From: Streptomyces sp. CBMA123
Lineage (GTDB): Bacteria; Actinomycetota; Actinomycetes; Streptomycetales; Streptomycetaceae
Assembly (NCBI RefSeq): GCF_014596465.1
Contig: NZ_MECK01000024.1
Location: 18,012 to 82,011 of the forward strand
DNA: 64,000 bases
Direction: 5' to 3'
The position numbers and the translations under genes are program-made. Each line of letters begins with the position of its first letter. Positions within the stretch are counted from its first letter, which is position 1. Positions 42,922 to 50,566 of this stretch are shown one piece after another. A model generated the notes under the pieces. The model made no database searches, was not told the DNA's origin, and worked only from the letters and a program-made list of their open reading frames with translations.

Positions 42922-43512
42922 ATGGCGATCAACGGCTTCGGGGTCACCGAGTTCCAGCTCTTCCTGCTGCGCCGGATGGCCGACTACCACCCCGAGCTGG
43001 TCGAGGACGCGCTGCGGCGGCTCGGCGCCACCCGGGCCGCGATGCGGGAGGCGAACAAGCGCTGGCAGGCGATGGTCCGGGCGCCCCGGTTCCCGCGCGG
43101 CGCCGCCCGGTACGCCGCCGTGCTGGGACCGGCGGAGGCGAGCCTGCCGCGCCGGATCGGGGACCTCGCGTGCACGGCCCGGCAGTGGGCGCTGCCGCTC
43201 TGGCCCGAGCTGCGCTTCGAGGTGCTGCTCGGGCCGGCCGAGATCGGCGCGCCGGTGCTGAACGAGTGGCTGGTCCGGGCGGCCGGCTCCCCGGTGCCGG
43301 TGCTGCGCACCGTCGACGAGCTGGCGCCGTGGGGCTGCGTGGTGGGCGATGTGGGGGCGGCCTTCCCGGGGGCCGTGCCGCGCGAGGGGAGTGCGCCGAC
43401 CCGCTTCCGGCTGGACTTCGCGGCGCCGGGTGCGGACGGGCGGGTGCGCTCCTGGGTGGCCGACTTCACCTGGGGGCTGCTCCAGGAGGTCCGGGCCGAC
43501 GGGATGGGCTGA
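42922..43512 (+). CDS. Hypothetical protein
   Basis: A 196-residue soluble protein beginning INGFGVTEFQLFLLRRMADYHPELVEDALRRL. No domain recognised; the C-terminal half (FRLDFAAPGADGRVRSWVADFTWGLLQEV) looks like a beta domain. It is divergent from alkB with a 118-bp shared promoter region. TAGCCT lies six nt before the ATG, so it is leaderless. Confidence 0.7.
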   Translation: MAINGFGVTEFQLFLLRRMADYHPELVEDALRRLGATRAAMREANKRWQAMVRAPRFPRGAARYAAVLGPAEASLPRRIGDLACTARQWALPLWPELRFEVLLGPAEIGAPVLNEWLVRAAGSPVPVLRTVDELAPWGCVVGDVGAAFPGAVPREGSAPTRFRLDFAAPGADGRVRSWVADFTWGLLQEVRADGMG

Positions 43513-43627
43513 GGGATGGTGATACAAGGCGATATTCAGTTAATGCCTTTGATTTGTAGGCCACGCTGCCGATGTGGCAGCATAATCACAGACACTGGAT
43601 GGGCTTCACATCGGAAAGCGAAGGATC

Positions 43628-44149
43628 ATGTCGGGCGACGCGCGCGTCATCGTCGGAGTCAGCGGCTCACTGCACAGCCTTACCGCCCTGCACCGGGCGG
43701 CGGAGGAGGCTCGGGCCCGGCGGGCCGTCCTCGTCCCGGTGCTCGCCTGGACCCCGGTCGGCGGTGAGCGCAACTACCGCGCCCGGCCCTGCCCGCCGCT
43801 GCTGCGCGCCTGGCAGGACGCCGCCGAGGCCCGGCTGGAGAGCGCGCTCGGACAGGCCTTCGGCGGGCTGCCGATCGGCCTGCCCGTGCAGCCGCTGGTG
43901 ATGCGCGGCGAGGCCGGGCCGGTGCTGACCGCCATGGCCGACCGGCCCGGCGACCTCCTGGTGATCAGCGCCGGACGGCACGGCTCGCTGCGCGACCGGC
44001 TGCGCCGACTGCTGCGCGGCTCGGTCGCCCGGCACTGCCTCGACCACGCCCGCGGCGACGTGCTCGTCGTCCCGCCGTCCGACCTGTACGAGGACCTGCG
44101 CGCCCTGCATCGCGGCAGCATCGACCTGCGGGAACTCCTCCCGGCCTGA
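43628..44149 (+). CDS. Universal stress protein (paralogue 2)
   Basis: A 173-residue UspA-family protein: VIVGVSGSLHSLTALHRAAEEA, then DLLVISAGRHGSLRDRLRRLLRGSVARHCLDHARGDVLVVP with a better-kept nucleotide-binding G-x2-G pattern than paralogue 1 at 34360. AAGGA precedes the ATG. The 115-bp leader is unusually AT-rich (GATACAAGGCGATATTCAG) and contains the palindrome CTGCC-N5-GGCAG (43567-43581), suggesting its own stress or redox control. Confidence 0.88.
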   Translation: MSGDARVIVGVSGSLHSLTALHRAAEEARARRAVLVPVLAWTPVGGERNYRARPCPPLLRAWQDAAEARLESALGQAFGGLPIGLPVQPLVMRGEAGPVLTAMADRPGDLLVISAGRHGSLRDRLRRLLRGSVARHCLDHARGDVLVVPPSDLYEDLRALHRGSIDLRELLPA

Positions 44150-44156
44150 CGTACCG

Positions 44157-45770
44157 TCAACTCGCGTGGGTGGTCACTCCGTTGACGACCGTACGCGTCG
44201 GCAGCAGCCCGCGCAGCGCCGCCGTCGGGCAGCTCAGCGGGTCGGCCGGCCAGAGCGTGAGGTCGCCGAGCGCCCCCGGCCGCAGGCTGCCGCGCTCGGC
44301 GCTCTCGCCGGTCAGCCGGGCGGCGTTCACGGTGTGCAGCGCGATCGCCTCGGCCCGTCCGATCGCGTGCTCCGAGCCGACCACCCCGGCCGTGGTGCCG
44401 CGGGTCGTCATGCCCCACACCGACACCATCGCGCCGTACGGGCCGACCGGGAAGTCCGAGCCGGCCGAGAGCTGTGCTCCCTCGTCCAGCCACTCGCGCA
44501 GCGGGAACAGCGCGGCGGTGCGCTCCTCGCCCCAGGCGCGCTGCTGGGTGAGCGCACCGTCGTGCAGCAGCGGGTGCTGCACCGTCACCGGGATGCCGAG
44601 CGCGATCGCCCGGGCCCGCTGGTCGGGCCGGGCCAGTCCGCCGTGCTCGACCACCAGCGTTCCCGGCGGCAGGCCCGGACGGCGCTTCAGCACCTGCTCG
44701 AAGACGTCCAGCAGCACCCGCAGCCCGCGGTCGCCCCAGGCGTGCACGCCGGCCCGCCAGCCCCGCCCGACCACCCGCTCCACCGCGGCGAGCAACTCCT
44801 CCGGCTCCCAGAGCAACCGCCCGTGGTAGCAGGGCTGCCCCTGGTAGGGCTGTTCCAGGGCGCCCGCCTCGAAGCCGCCGTCGATGCCGAACTTGACGCC
44901 CCACAGGCGCAGTCGCGCATCGTCCCGGCCGTCCGCGCGCCAGCCGTCCATCCGGTCCAGCAGGGCGTCCACCTGCTCGGGGGTACGGGCCGCGAAGCCG
45001 GACACCAGCGCCCGGACCCGGACGGCGAGCGCGCCCTCGGCCCGGGCCGCGTCCAGCACGTCGAGGTCCTCGACCGGGACGAGGCAGTCCCGGACGGTGC
45101 CGATCCCGGTGGCGGCGTAGTCGGCGGAGGCCGCGCGCAGCCCGTCGATCCGCTCGGCGAGGGTCGGGCGCGGCAGCACCCGCTCGACCAGCTCGGTCGC
45201 CCGGTTGATCAGCCGGCCGGTCAGCCGCCCGCGCTCGTCGCGCTCGATCACCCCGCCGTCCGGCGACTCGGTGGACTCGTCGATCCCGGCCAGCCGCAGC
45301 GCCGCCGAGTTGAGCACCATGTTGTACGCGCCACGGCGCACCAGCACCGGGTGGTCGGCGGTGGCGCCGTCCAGCTCCGCGGTGGTCGGCATCCGCTGCT
45401 CGGCGAGCAGCACCTCCTGCCAGTTGACCGTGGTGAGGATCCACTTCCCGGCCGGGGTGCGGGCGGCGCGCTCGCGGATCAGCTCCAGGAACCCGGCGAG
45501 GTCCCGGGCCCGGTGCACCGGGACGCCGTGGACGCTGTGCCCGGCCAGGATCAGATGGGTGTGGGTGTCGTCGAAGGCGGGCAGCACCGTCGCCGCCGGG
45601 TCGTCCACCACCTCGGTGCCCGGCCCGACCAGGGCGTCCAGGCCGTCCGGTGCGGCGGACAGGGCGGTGATCCGGCCGCCGGTGACGGCGACCGCCCGCT
45701 GCGGCGGCTCGCCCGGGACGAGGGTGTGCACGGCGCCGGCGCGGATCAGCAGGTCGGCGGGGGTGGTCAT
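44157..45770 (-). CDS. YtcJ-like metal-dependent amidohydrolase
   Basis: A 537-residue amidohydrolase-superfamily enzyme. Metal ligands are in DDTHTHLILAG, VKFGIDGGFEAG, VHAWGD and SAGSDFPVG. The layout (beta-sandwich, TIM barrel, beta-sandwich return ending in GDLTLWPADPL) matches YtcJ/N-substituted formamide deformylase proteins. It may hydrolyse an amide or formamide of an aromatic compound, feeding the adjacent aromatic pathway (inference). Its ATG overlaps the PaaX stop by four bases, so they are coupled. Confidence 0.88.
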   Translation of the reverse strand: MTTPADLLIRAGAVHTLVPGEPPQRAVAVTGGRITALSAAPDGLDALVGPGTEVVDDPAATVLPAFDDTHTHLILAGHSVHGVPVHRARDLAGFLELIRERAARTPAGKWILTTVNWQEVLLAEQRMPTTAELDGATADHPVLVRRGAYNMVLNSAALRLAGIDESTESPDGGVIERDERGRLTGRLINRATELVERVLPRPTLAERIDGLRAASADYAATGIGTVRDCLVPVEDLDVLDAARAEGALAVRVRALVSGFAARTPEQVDALLDRMDGWRADGRDDARLRLWGVKFGIDGGFEAGALEQPYQGQPCYHGRLLWEPEELLAAVERVVGRGWRAGVHAWGDRGLRVLLDVFEQVLKRRPGLPPGTLVVEHGGLARPDQRARAIALGIPVTVQHPLLHDGALTQQRAWGEERTAALFPLREWLDEGAQLSAGSDFPVGPYGAMVSVWGMTTRGTTAGVVGSEHAIGRAEAIALHTVNAARLTGESAERGSLRPGALGDLTLWPADPLSCPTAALRGLLPTRTVVNGVTTHAS

Positions 45771-46636
45771 GGCAGCTCCTGGGGGTGGGGCGCTCCGGCG
45801 GGGTGGGACAGTCCGGTCACCTTCTCGACGTACCGCAGGCTCGGTTCGGCGAGCCGCCCGTGCAGCTCGGTGAACACGGCGCGGGCCGGGCGGGCGTTCC
45901 AGTCGGCGGGCAGCAGCGGCTCGGGCAGCCCGGGGTCGAGGTACGGCAGCCTGCGCCACTGGGTGAGCATCGGCACGTACACCCGGAAGGCCTCGGCCGG
46001 ATCGCTTCCGGCCCGCCCGCGCGACTCCTCGGCGACCGGCCGCCAGGCGTCGGTGAAGGCCGCGTACTGCGCCTCGATCGCCGGGAGGTCCCACCAACTC
46101 GCCACCGCCGTACGGAGTTCGGCGAAGCCCGCGTACTCGGCGGAGAGGAAGAGGTGGACGTAGGCGCTCAGGCCCAGACGCTCCAGTAGCCGGCGGGCGT
46201 CCGGCAGCAGCCGGGCGGGGGCCAGCCAGACGCCGGGGGCGGCGTTGCCGAAGCCGAGCCAGCTGAGCCGGGAGCGCAGCTGGTGGCGGTGGGCGCGTTC
46301 GGACTCGGGCACCGAGAAGACCGCCACCACCCAGCCGTCGGCGAGTTCGGCGGGCTCCAGGCTGTGGAAGATCCGGCGGTCGCCCTCGTCGAACACCGGG
46401 CCCATCGCGGGCGCCAGCCGGTAACCGGTGGCCGCGCGGCGCTCCTGGAGGAGGGTGCCGGCCTTCTTCAGCCGGGAGATCGCCGAGCGGACGGCCGGGC
46501 CGTCGACGTCCAGCTCGGCCATCAGCGCGATCAGGTCGGCGATCGATATCCAGCCGCCGAGGCGGCGGACGAACTCGCCGTAGACGGTGTTGATCAGGGA
46601 GCTGGGCCGGGTGCTGCTCTGCGTGCTCTCCGGCAT
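45767..46636 (-). CDS. PaaX-family repressor
   Basis: A 289-residue PaaX-type regulator: SSLINTVYGEFVRRLGGWISIADLIALMAEL with AVRSAISRLKKAGTLLQERR forms the winged HTH, followed by the PaaX middle domain (GWVVAVFSVPESERAHRHQLRSRLSWLGFG) and C-terminal domain. Family members repress aromatic catabolic operons and are relieved by aryl-CoA thioesters. Here a CoA intermediate of the adjacent pathway, such as salicylyl-CoA, would be a fitting effector (inference). A TATGAT -10 box lies at 46670-46675 on the minus strand, so it can be expressed separately from the upstream operon. Confidence 0.92.
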   Translation of the reverse strand: MPESTQSSTRPSSLINTVYGEFVRRLGGWISIADLIALMAELDVDGPAVRSAISRLKKAGTLLQERRAATGYRLAPAMGPVFDEGDRRIFHSLEPAELADGWVVAVFSVPESERAHRHQLRSRLSWLGFGNAAPGVWLAPARLLPDARRLLERLGLSAYVHLFLSAEYAGFAELRTAVASWWDLPAIEAQYAAFTDAWRPVAEESRGRAGSDPAEAFRVYVPMLTQWRRLPYLDPGLPEPLLPADWNARPARAVFTELHGRLAEPSLRYVEKVTGLSHPAGAPHPQELP

Positions 46637-46689
46637 GCCTGGGCCCTCCTCCCCGACGGCTGGTGGTGATCATAACGGCCTCGGTGCTG

Positions 46690-46776
46690 GGCGTCCTCCG
46701 TGGTGGGTGCCCGCCGTGGTGGGCGTCCTCCGTGGTGGGCGCCGACGGCGGCGGGTGCCCTCAGCGGCGGGTGCCC
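46690..46776 (+). repeat. Short direct repeats before paaX
   Basis: GGGCGTCCTCCGTGGTGGG occurs twice (31-bp spacing) and GGCGGGTGCCCTCAGC occurs twice in tandem, between the isomerase stop and the paaX promoter. Confidence 0.6.
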
Positions 46777-47529
46777 TCAGCGGTACGCCCCGGAGAGCAG
46801 GTGCCCGGCGCCGGGGGCGACGGCGGGCAGGCCGAGCGCCCGCAGCAGTTGGTGGGCCGTGCAGATCGCGGCCGAGACCACCGGCTTGCCGAGCTGCTGC
46901 TCGGCCTCCTCGACGGCGGACAGCGAGGGCATCTGCACACAGGCGGAGAGCACCACGGCGTCCGCCCCGGCGTGCGCGAGGCCCTTGGCGATCGCGGGCA
47001 GCCGGGCCGGGTCGTGGGCGGCCACCTCCAGGTTGTCGGTGATCTCCAGGGCGGCGTGGTCGAGCACCTCGATGCCCTCCTGGGCGAGGTAGTCGACGAC
47101 CGTCCGGGCCAGCGGGCGCGGATACGGGGTGACCATCGCGACCTTCTTCGCGCCGAGCGTGTGCAGCCCGGCGGCCAGGGCGCCGGCGCTGGTGACCACG
47201 GGCGCGGGCGCGCCGTTCTCGACGGTGCGGCGGTGCAGCCGCTGCTCGGCCTCGCGGTGGTAGCCGGGGCCGGTGGCCATCACCGCGACCAGGCACGCGT
47301 AGCCGATCACGTCGACCCGGGCGTCCGAGAGCTCGGTGGCGCAGCGGTCGGACTCGCCGTCCATGGCGCGCAGTTGCTCGGGGGTGACCCTGGTCATCCG
47401 CATCCGGCTGGAGTGGAAGGTGAACCGTTCGGGGGCGATCGCCTCGCGGGCCCGCAGTAGGGCGGGGACTTCGGTCTCCATGGTGACGTTGGAGCTGGGG
47501 ACGATCTGGCCGATCCGGTACGTCGGCAT
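46777..47529 (-). CDS. Maleate cis-trans isomerase-like protein
   Basis: A 250-residue Asp/Glu-racemase superfamily protein of the maleate isomerase type. The two active-site cysteines are Cys79 in IGYACLVAV and Cys197 in VLSACVQMPS, at the spacing expected for maleate isomerases; the N-terminus RIGQIVPSSNVTMETEVPALL is also typical. It would turn maleate into fumarate for the TCA cycle. Position directly behind the FAH-family hydrolase in the gentisate operon fits this role. A maleylpyruvate isomerase or arylmalonate decarboxylase role is less likely. Confidence 0.85.
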   Translation of the reverse strand: MPTYRIGQIVPSSNVTMETEVPALLRAREAIAPERFTFHSSRMRMTRVTPEQLRAMDGESDRCATELSDARVDVIGYACLVAVMATGPGYHREAEQRLHRRTVENGAPAPVVTSAGALAAGLHTLGAKKVAMVTPYPRPLARTVVDYLAQEGIEVLDHAALEITDNLEVAAHDPARLPAIAKGLAHAGADAVVLSACVQMPSLSAVEEAEQQLGKPVVSAAICTAHQLLRALGLPAVAPGAGHLLSGAYR

Positions 47530-47545
47530 GGGTTCGGTGCTCCCT

Positions 47546-48439
47546 TCAGCGGGCGTCGATCACGGGGTTGGCGAGGGTGCCGATCCGTTCGATGGTGGCC
47601 TCGACCAGGTCTCCGGGTTGCAGGAACTGCGGCGGGACCATCCCGGCGCCCACCCCGGAGGGGGAGCCGGTGGCGATCACGTCCCCGGGCTCCAGGGTCA
47701 TGCCGGCCGAGATGTCGGCGATCAGCCGGGCGATGCCGAACAGCATGTGGCGGGTGTTGGAGTCCTGCCGCAGTTCGCCGTTGACCCGCAGCGAGAGGTC
47801 GAGGCGCTGGGGGTCGGGGATCTCGTCGGCGGTGACCACCACCGGACCGAACGGCGCGTAGCTGTCCTGGCCCTTGGAGAAGAACCACTGGCCGGAGCGG
47901 CGCTGATCGCGGGCGCTGATGTCGTTGACGATGCTGTAGCCGAACACGTGCCGCCAGGCGTCCTGTTCGCTCACCCGGCGGGCGGGTTCGCCGATCACCA
48001 CGGCGAGTTCGCACTCCCAGTCGAGCTGCTTGGTGAGGTCGGCGTTGTGCAGGATCGGCTGCCCGGGGCCGGTGACGGCGGTGGCGGGTTTGCCGAACAG
48101 CACCGGACGGTCCGGGAGTTCGCGTTCGGTCTCCAGGCTGCGGTGCGACTCGGCCACGTGCTCCACGTAGTTGAGGCCGACGCCGACGATCTTGCCGGGG
48201 CGCAGCGGGGCGCACAGCGAGACCTCGGCGAGCGGCCGGGTGTCCTGCGCGGTGCCGAGCAGTTCGCGGGCGGTGGCCAGGGCGGGTGCCCCGGCCCGGA
48301 TCAACTCCAGCAGGTTGCTGGGGAGTTCGGCCCCGGCTGTGGCGGCCAGGGCGGTCAGGTCGGCGATCCGGTCGGTGCCGATCCGGGCGCCCAGGCGCGG
48401 GGTGTCGTCGCCGTCGGCGCGGTAGGTCAGCAGCTGCAT
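47546..48439 (-). CDS. FAH-family acylpyruvate hydrolase
   Basis: A 297-residue fumarylacetoacetate-hydrolase family enzyme. GLNYVEHVAES, the metal-binding acidic residues in QLDWECELAVVIG, and FGYSIVNDISARDQRRSGQWFFSKGQDSYAPFGPVVVTADEI are conserved blocks. In gentisate catabolism this enzyme splits maleylpyruvate or fumarylpyruvate into pyruvate and maleate or fumarate. With a maleate isomerase beside it and no maleylpyruvate isomerase in the cluster, direct hydrolysis of maleylpyruvate is suggested. Confidence 0.9.
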   Translation of the reverse strand: MQLLTYRADGDDTPRLGARIGTDRIADLTALAATAGAELPSNLLELIRAGAPALATARELLGTAQDTRPLAEVSLCAPLRPGKIVGVGLNYVEHVAESHRSLETERELPDRPVLFGKPATAVTGPGQPILHNADLTKQLDWECELAVVIGEPARRVSEQDAWRHVFGYSIVNDISARDQRRSGQWFFSKGQDSYAPFGPVVVTADEIPDPQRLDLSLRVNGELRQDSNTRHMLFGIARLIADISAGMTLEPGDVIATGSPSGVGAGMVPPQFLQPGDLVEATIERIGTLANPVIDAR

Positions 48440-48454
48440 GGTGGTGAACTCCTG

Positions 48455-49576
48455 TTACGGGGTGGTGGGCTGGTGCCCGTCGTGGTCCGGGTGGGCCTCC
48501 TCGCGGTAGAGGCCGAGCGAGTGCATCACCGGGAAGTCGTTGAAGGAGAACAGGCAGGCGTCCTCGCTCTGGTCGAGGTTCGCGTGCTCGTGCCAGGCCC
48601 AGGACGGGACGACGAAGATGTCGCCCTGCTGCCACTCGAAGCGCTGCCCGGCGATCACCGAGACGCCACGCCCCTTGGCGGCGGTGTAGACCACCGAGCC
48701 GGTGTGCCGGTGGGCGCGGGTGGCCTGGCCGGGGCGGAGCAGCTGTAGGTGGGCGGCCATGGTGGGCATCACCGAGCCGCCGGTGACCGGGTTGGTGTAC
48801 TCCATGATCACGCCGTCGTAGGGCGATCCTTCGGTGGCGCGGGCCAGCCGGCACAGCGCGTGGTAGCTGGGTTCCCAGGGCCAGCCGAGCAGCGGCGAGT
48901 ACGGGCGGGTCCACTTCTCGACGCCGTACGGGAGCAGGTTGCCGCCGTAGCTGAGCAGCGAGGAGTTCGCCACCGGGCCGGGTCGCTGGTAGAGGTCGGG
49001 GTGGACTTCGTAGAAGTTGGCGTCGAGGGTGTTGACCAGCGGGATGTCCAGGCCGTCCTGCCAGATCACCGGGTGGTCCTCGGCCTCGTTGCCGTGCTCG
49101 TGCCAGGTGCTGTTGGGGGTGATCGCGAAGTCGCGCGGGCCGACCCTGAGCTTCTGCCCGTCGACGATCGTCCAGGCACCGGTGCCCTCGTGGACGAAGC
49201 GCAGGGCGGAGGCCTGGTGGCGGTGGGCGGTCATCGCCTCGCCGGGGCCCATGATCTGCAGGCCGGTGTACAACAGGCCGACGGCGGCGCTGAGTTCGCG
49301 CCGGCCGGGGTTGACCAGCATCACCACCCGGCGGCCCGCGTCGTCGGCCTGCACCAGCGGCAGGGCCTTGCGGACCAGCGGGCGCAGGTCGGCATAGCGC
49401 CAGAGCACCGGGACGGACTTCGGCTGGGGGTACCAGGGTTCGATCTCGTTCGCCACCGTCCACAGGGCGCCGGCCTCGTGCTTGGTCAACTCATCGTAGT
49501 AGGCGTGTAGTTCGGGGCTGTCCTGGACGCGGGCCCGGCCGATCCGGTCGTCGTCGTAGCTGCCTTGGTCGGTCAT
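48455..49576 (-). CDS. sdgD: Gentisate 1,2-dioxygenase
   Basis: A 373-residue bicupin ring-cleavage dioxygenase. The first cupin carries the Fe(II) ligands in AHRHQASALRFVHEG and TWHEHGN; the second has AHRHTGSVVYTAAKG and AWHEHAN. It opens gentisate (2,5-dihydroxybenzoate) between C1 and C2 to maleylpyruvate. The gene order ligase, CoA-hydroxylase, dioxygenase recalls the sdg salicylate genes described from Streptomyces sp. WA46, hence the symbol. GGAGG precedes the ATG. Confidence 0.92.
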   Translation of the reverse strand: MTDQGSYDDDRIGRARVQDSPELHAYYDELTKHEAGALWTVANEIEPWYPQPKSVPVLWRYADLRPLVRKALPLVQADDAGRRVVMLVNPGRRELSAAVGLLYTGLQIMGPGEAMTAHRHQASALRFVHEGTGAWTIVDGQKLRVGPRDFAITPNSTWHEHGNEAEDHPVIWQDGLDIPLVNTLDANFYEVHPDLYQRPGPVANSSLLSYGGNLLPYGVEKWTRPYSPLLGWPWEPSYHALCRLARATEGSPYDGVIMEYTNPVTGGSVMPTMAAHLQLLRPGQATRAHRHTGSVVYTAAKGRGVSVIAGQRFEWQQGDIFVVPSWAWHEHANLDQSEDACLFSFNDFPVMHSLGLYREEAHPDHDGHQPTTP

Positions 49577-49589
49577 GCCTCCTCCTTGG

Positions 49590-50558
49590 TCAGGTCTCGT
49601 CGTGGGGGTGTACCAGGGGCCGCAGCGGGCGGTCGTCCACGTGCAGCCGGAAGACGTCGAAGCGGTTGTAGTGGCCGACGATGTCGTGCATCTGTTTGGG
49701 CTGGATGCAGCGGCCGAGGTCGATCTCGGCGTAGACGATGCCCTCCTCGTCCACCAGCGGTTCGGTGACCGCCCGCCCGTCCGGGCCGAAGATCCCGGAC
49801 AGCGCGTTGCGGGGGCGGGCGAGTTGCTTGCGCACCTGCTGGTCCTCGCCGGCGATCAGGTCCACCATCTCGGGGGAGATGGTCGAGCAGGAGACCACGG
49901 TGAACAGCTTGCCCTCGAAGCAGTGGGCGGCGGCGCGCAGCGCGATCGCCTCCGCCATGTCGTAGTCCTCGGGGGCCACCGGCAGGGCGATGTAGCCGGC
50001 GGCGTGGACGAGTTCGCCCTGGGCCAGCAGGGTGAAGCGGGCCAGGGTGTTGGTGTTCTCGCCGCAGGCCAGCGCGCCGAGCGGGCCGACGGCCGTGCGG
50101 TGCACCTTCAGCGAGCTGCCGTCGCCCTGGGTCCAGGTCAGCTTCTCGGCCCAGGTCGGCACCAACTTGCGGTGCAAGCCGAGGAGTTCTCCGTCCGAGT
50201 CGATGATCAGCAGGGTGTTGTACAACACCCCGAGGCTGTGCCGGCCGCGCTCGTTGACGCCGATCACCAGCACCACCCCGGCCTGTCGGGCGGCGGCGCG
50301 CAGGGTGTCGACGTACGGCCCGGGGACGTCCACGGCGGCGCGGTACAGCCGTTCGTACCAGGGCGAGCCCTGGACGGGCGTCATCGTCCAGTTCCAGTAC
50401 GGGTAGCCGGGCACGAACACCTCGGGGAAGACCACCAGTTCGGCGCCGTGCCCGGCCGCCTCCTGGATCAGGGCGACGGCCTTGTCCACGGTGGCGGCCG
50501 GGTCCAGGTAGACCGGGGCGGCCTGGACGGCGGCGGCGGTGAAGCGGGGCAGGTCCAT
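49590..50558 (-). CDS. Nitrilase-family hydrolase
   Basis: A 322-residue carbon-nitrogen hydrolase with the Glu-Lys-Cys triad: Glu in VVFPEVFVPGYPYW, Lys in LHRKLVPTWAEKL, Cys in GALACGENTNTLAR. The latter two blocks are typical of true nitrilases rather than amidases. Embedded in the gentisate operon, it may release an aromatic acid such as salicylate from its nitrile (inference). The ATG at 50558 lies 11 nt after GAGGAG, which overlaps the end of the hydroxylase gene; GTG 50570 is an alternative. Confidence 0.88.
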   Translation of the reverse strand: MDLPRFTAAAVQAAPVYLDPAATVDKAVALIQEAAGHGAELVVFPEVFVPGYPYWNWTMTPVQGSPWYERLYRAAVDVPGPYVDTLRAAARQAGVVLVIGVNERGRHSLGVLYNTLLIIDSDGELLGLHRKLVPTWAEKLTWTQGDGSSLKVHRTAVGPLGALACGENTNTLARFTLLAQGELVHAAGYIALPVAPEDYDMAEAIALRAAAHCFEGKLFTVVSCSTISPEMVDLIAGEDQQVRKQLARPRNALSGIFGPDGRAVTEPLVDEEGIVYAEIDLGRCIQPKQMHDIVGHYNRFDVFRLHVDDRPLRPLVHPHDET

Positions 50559-50566
50559 GCGTCTTC

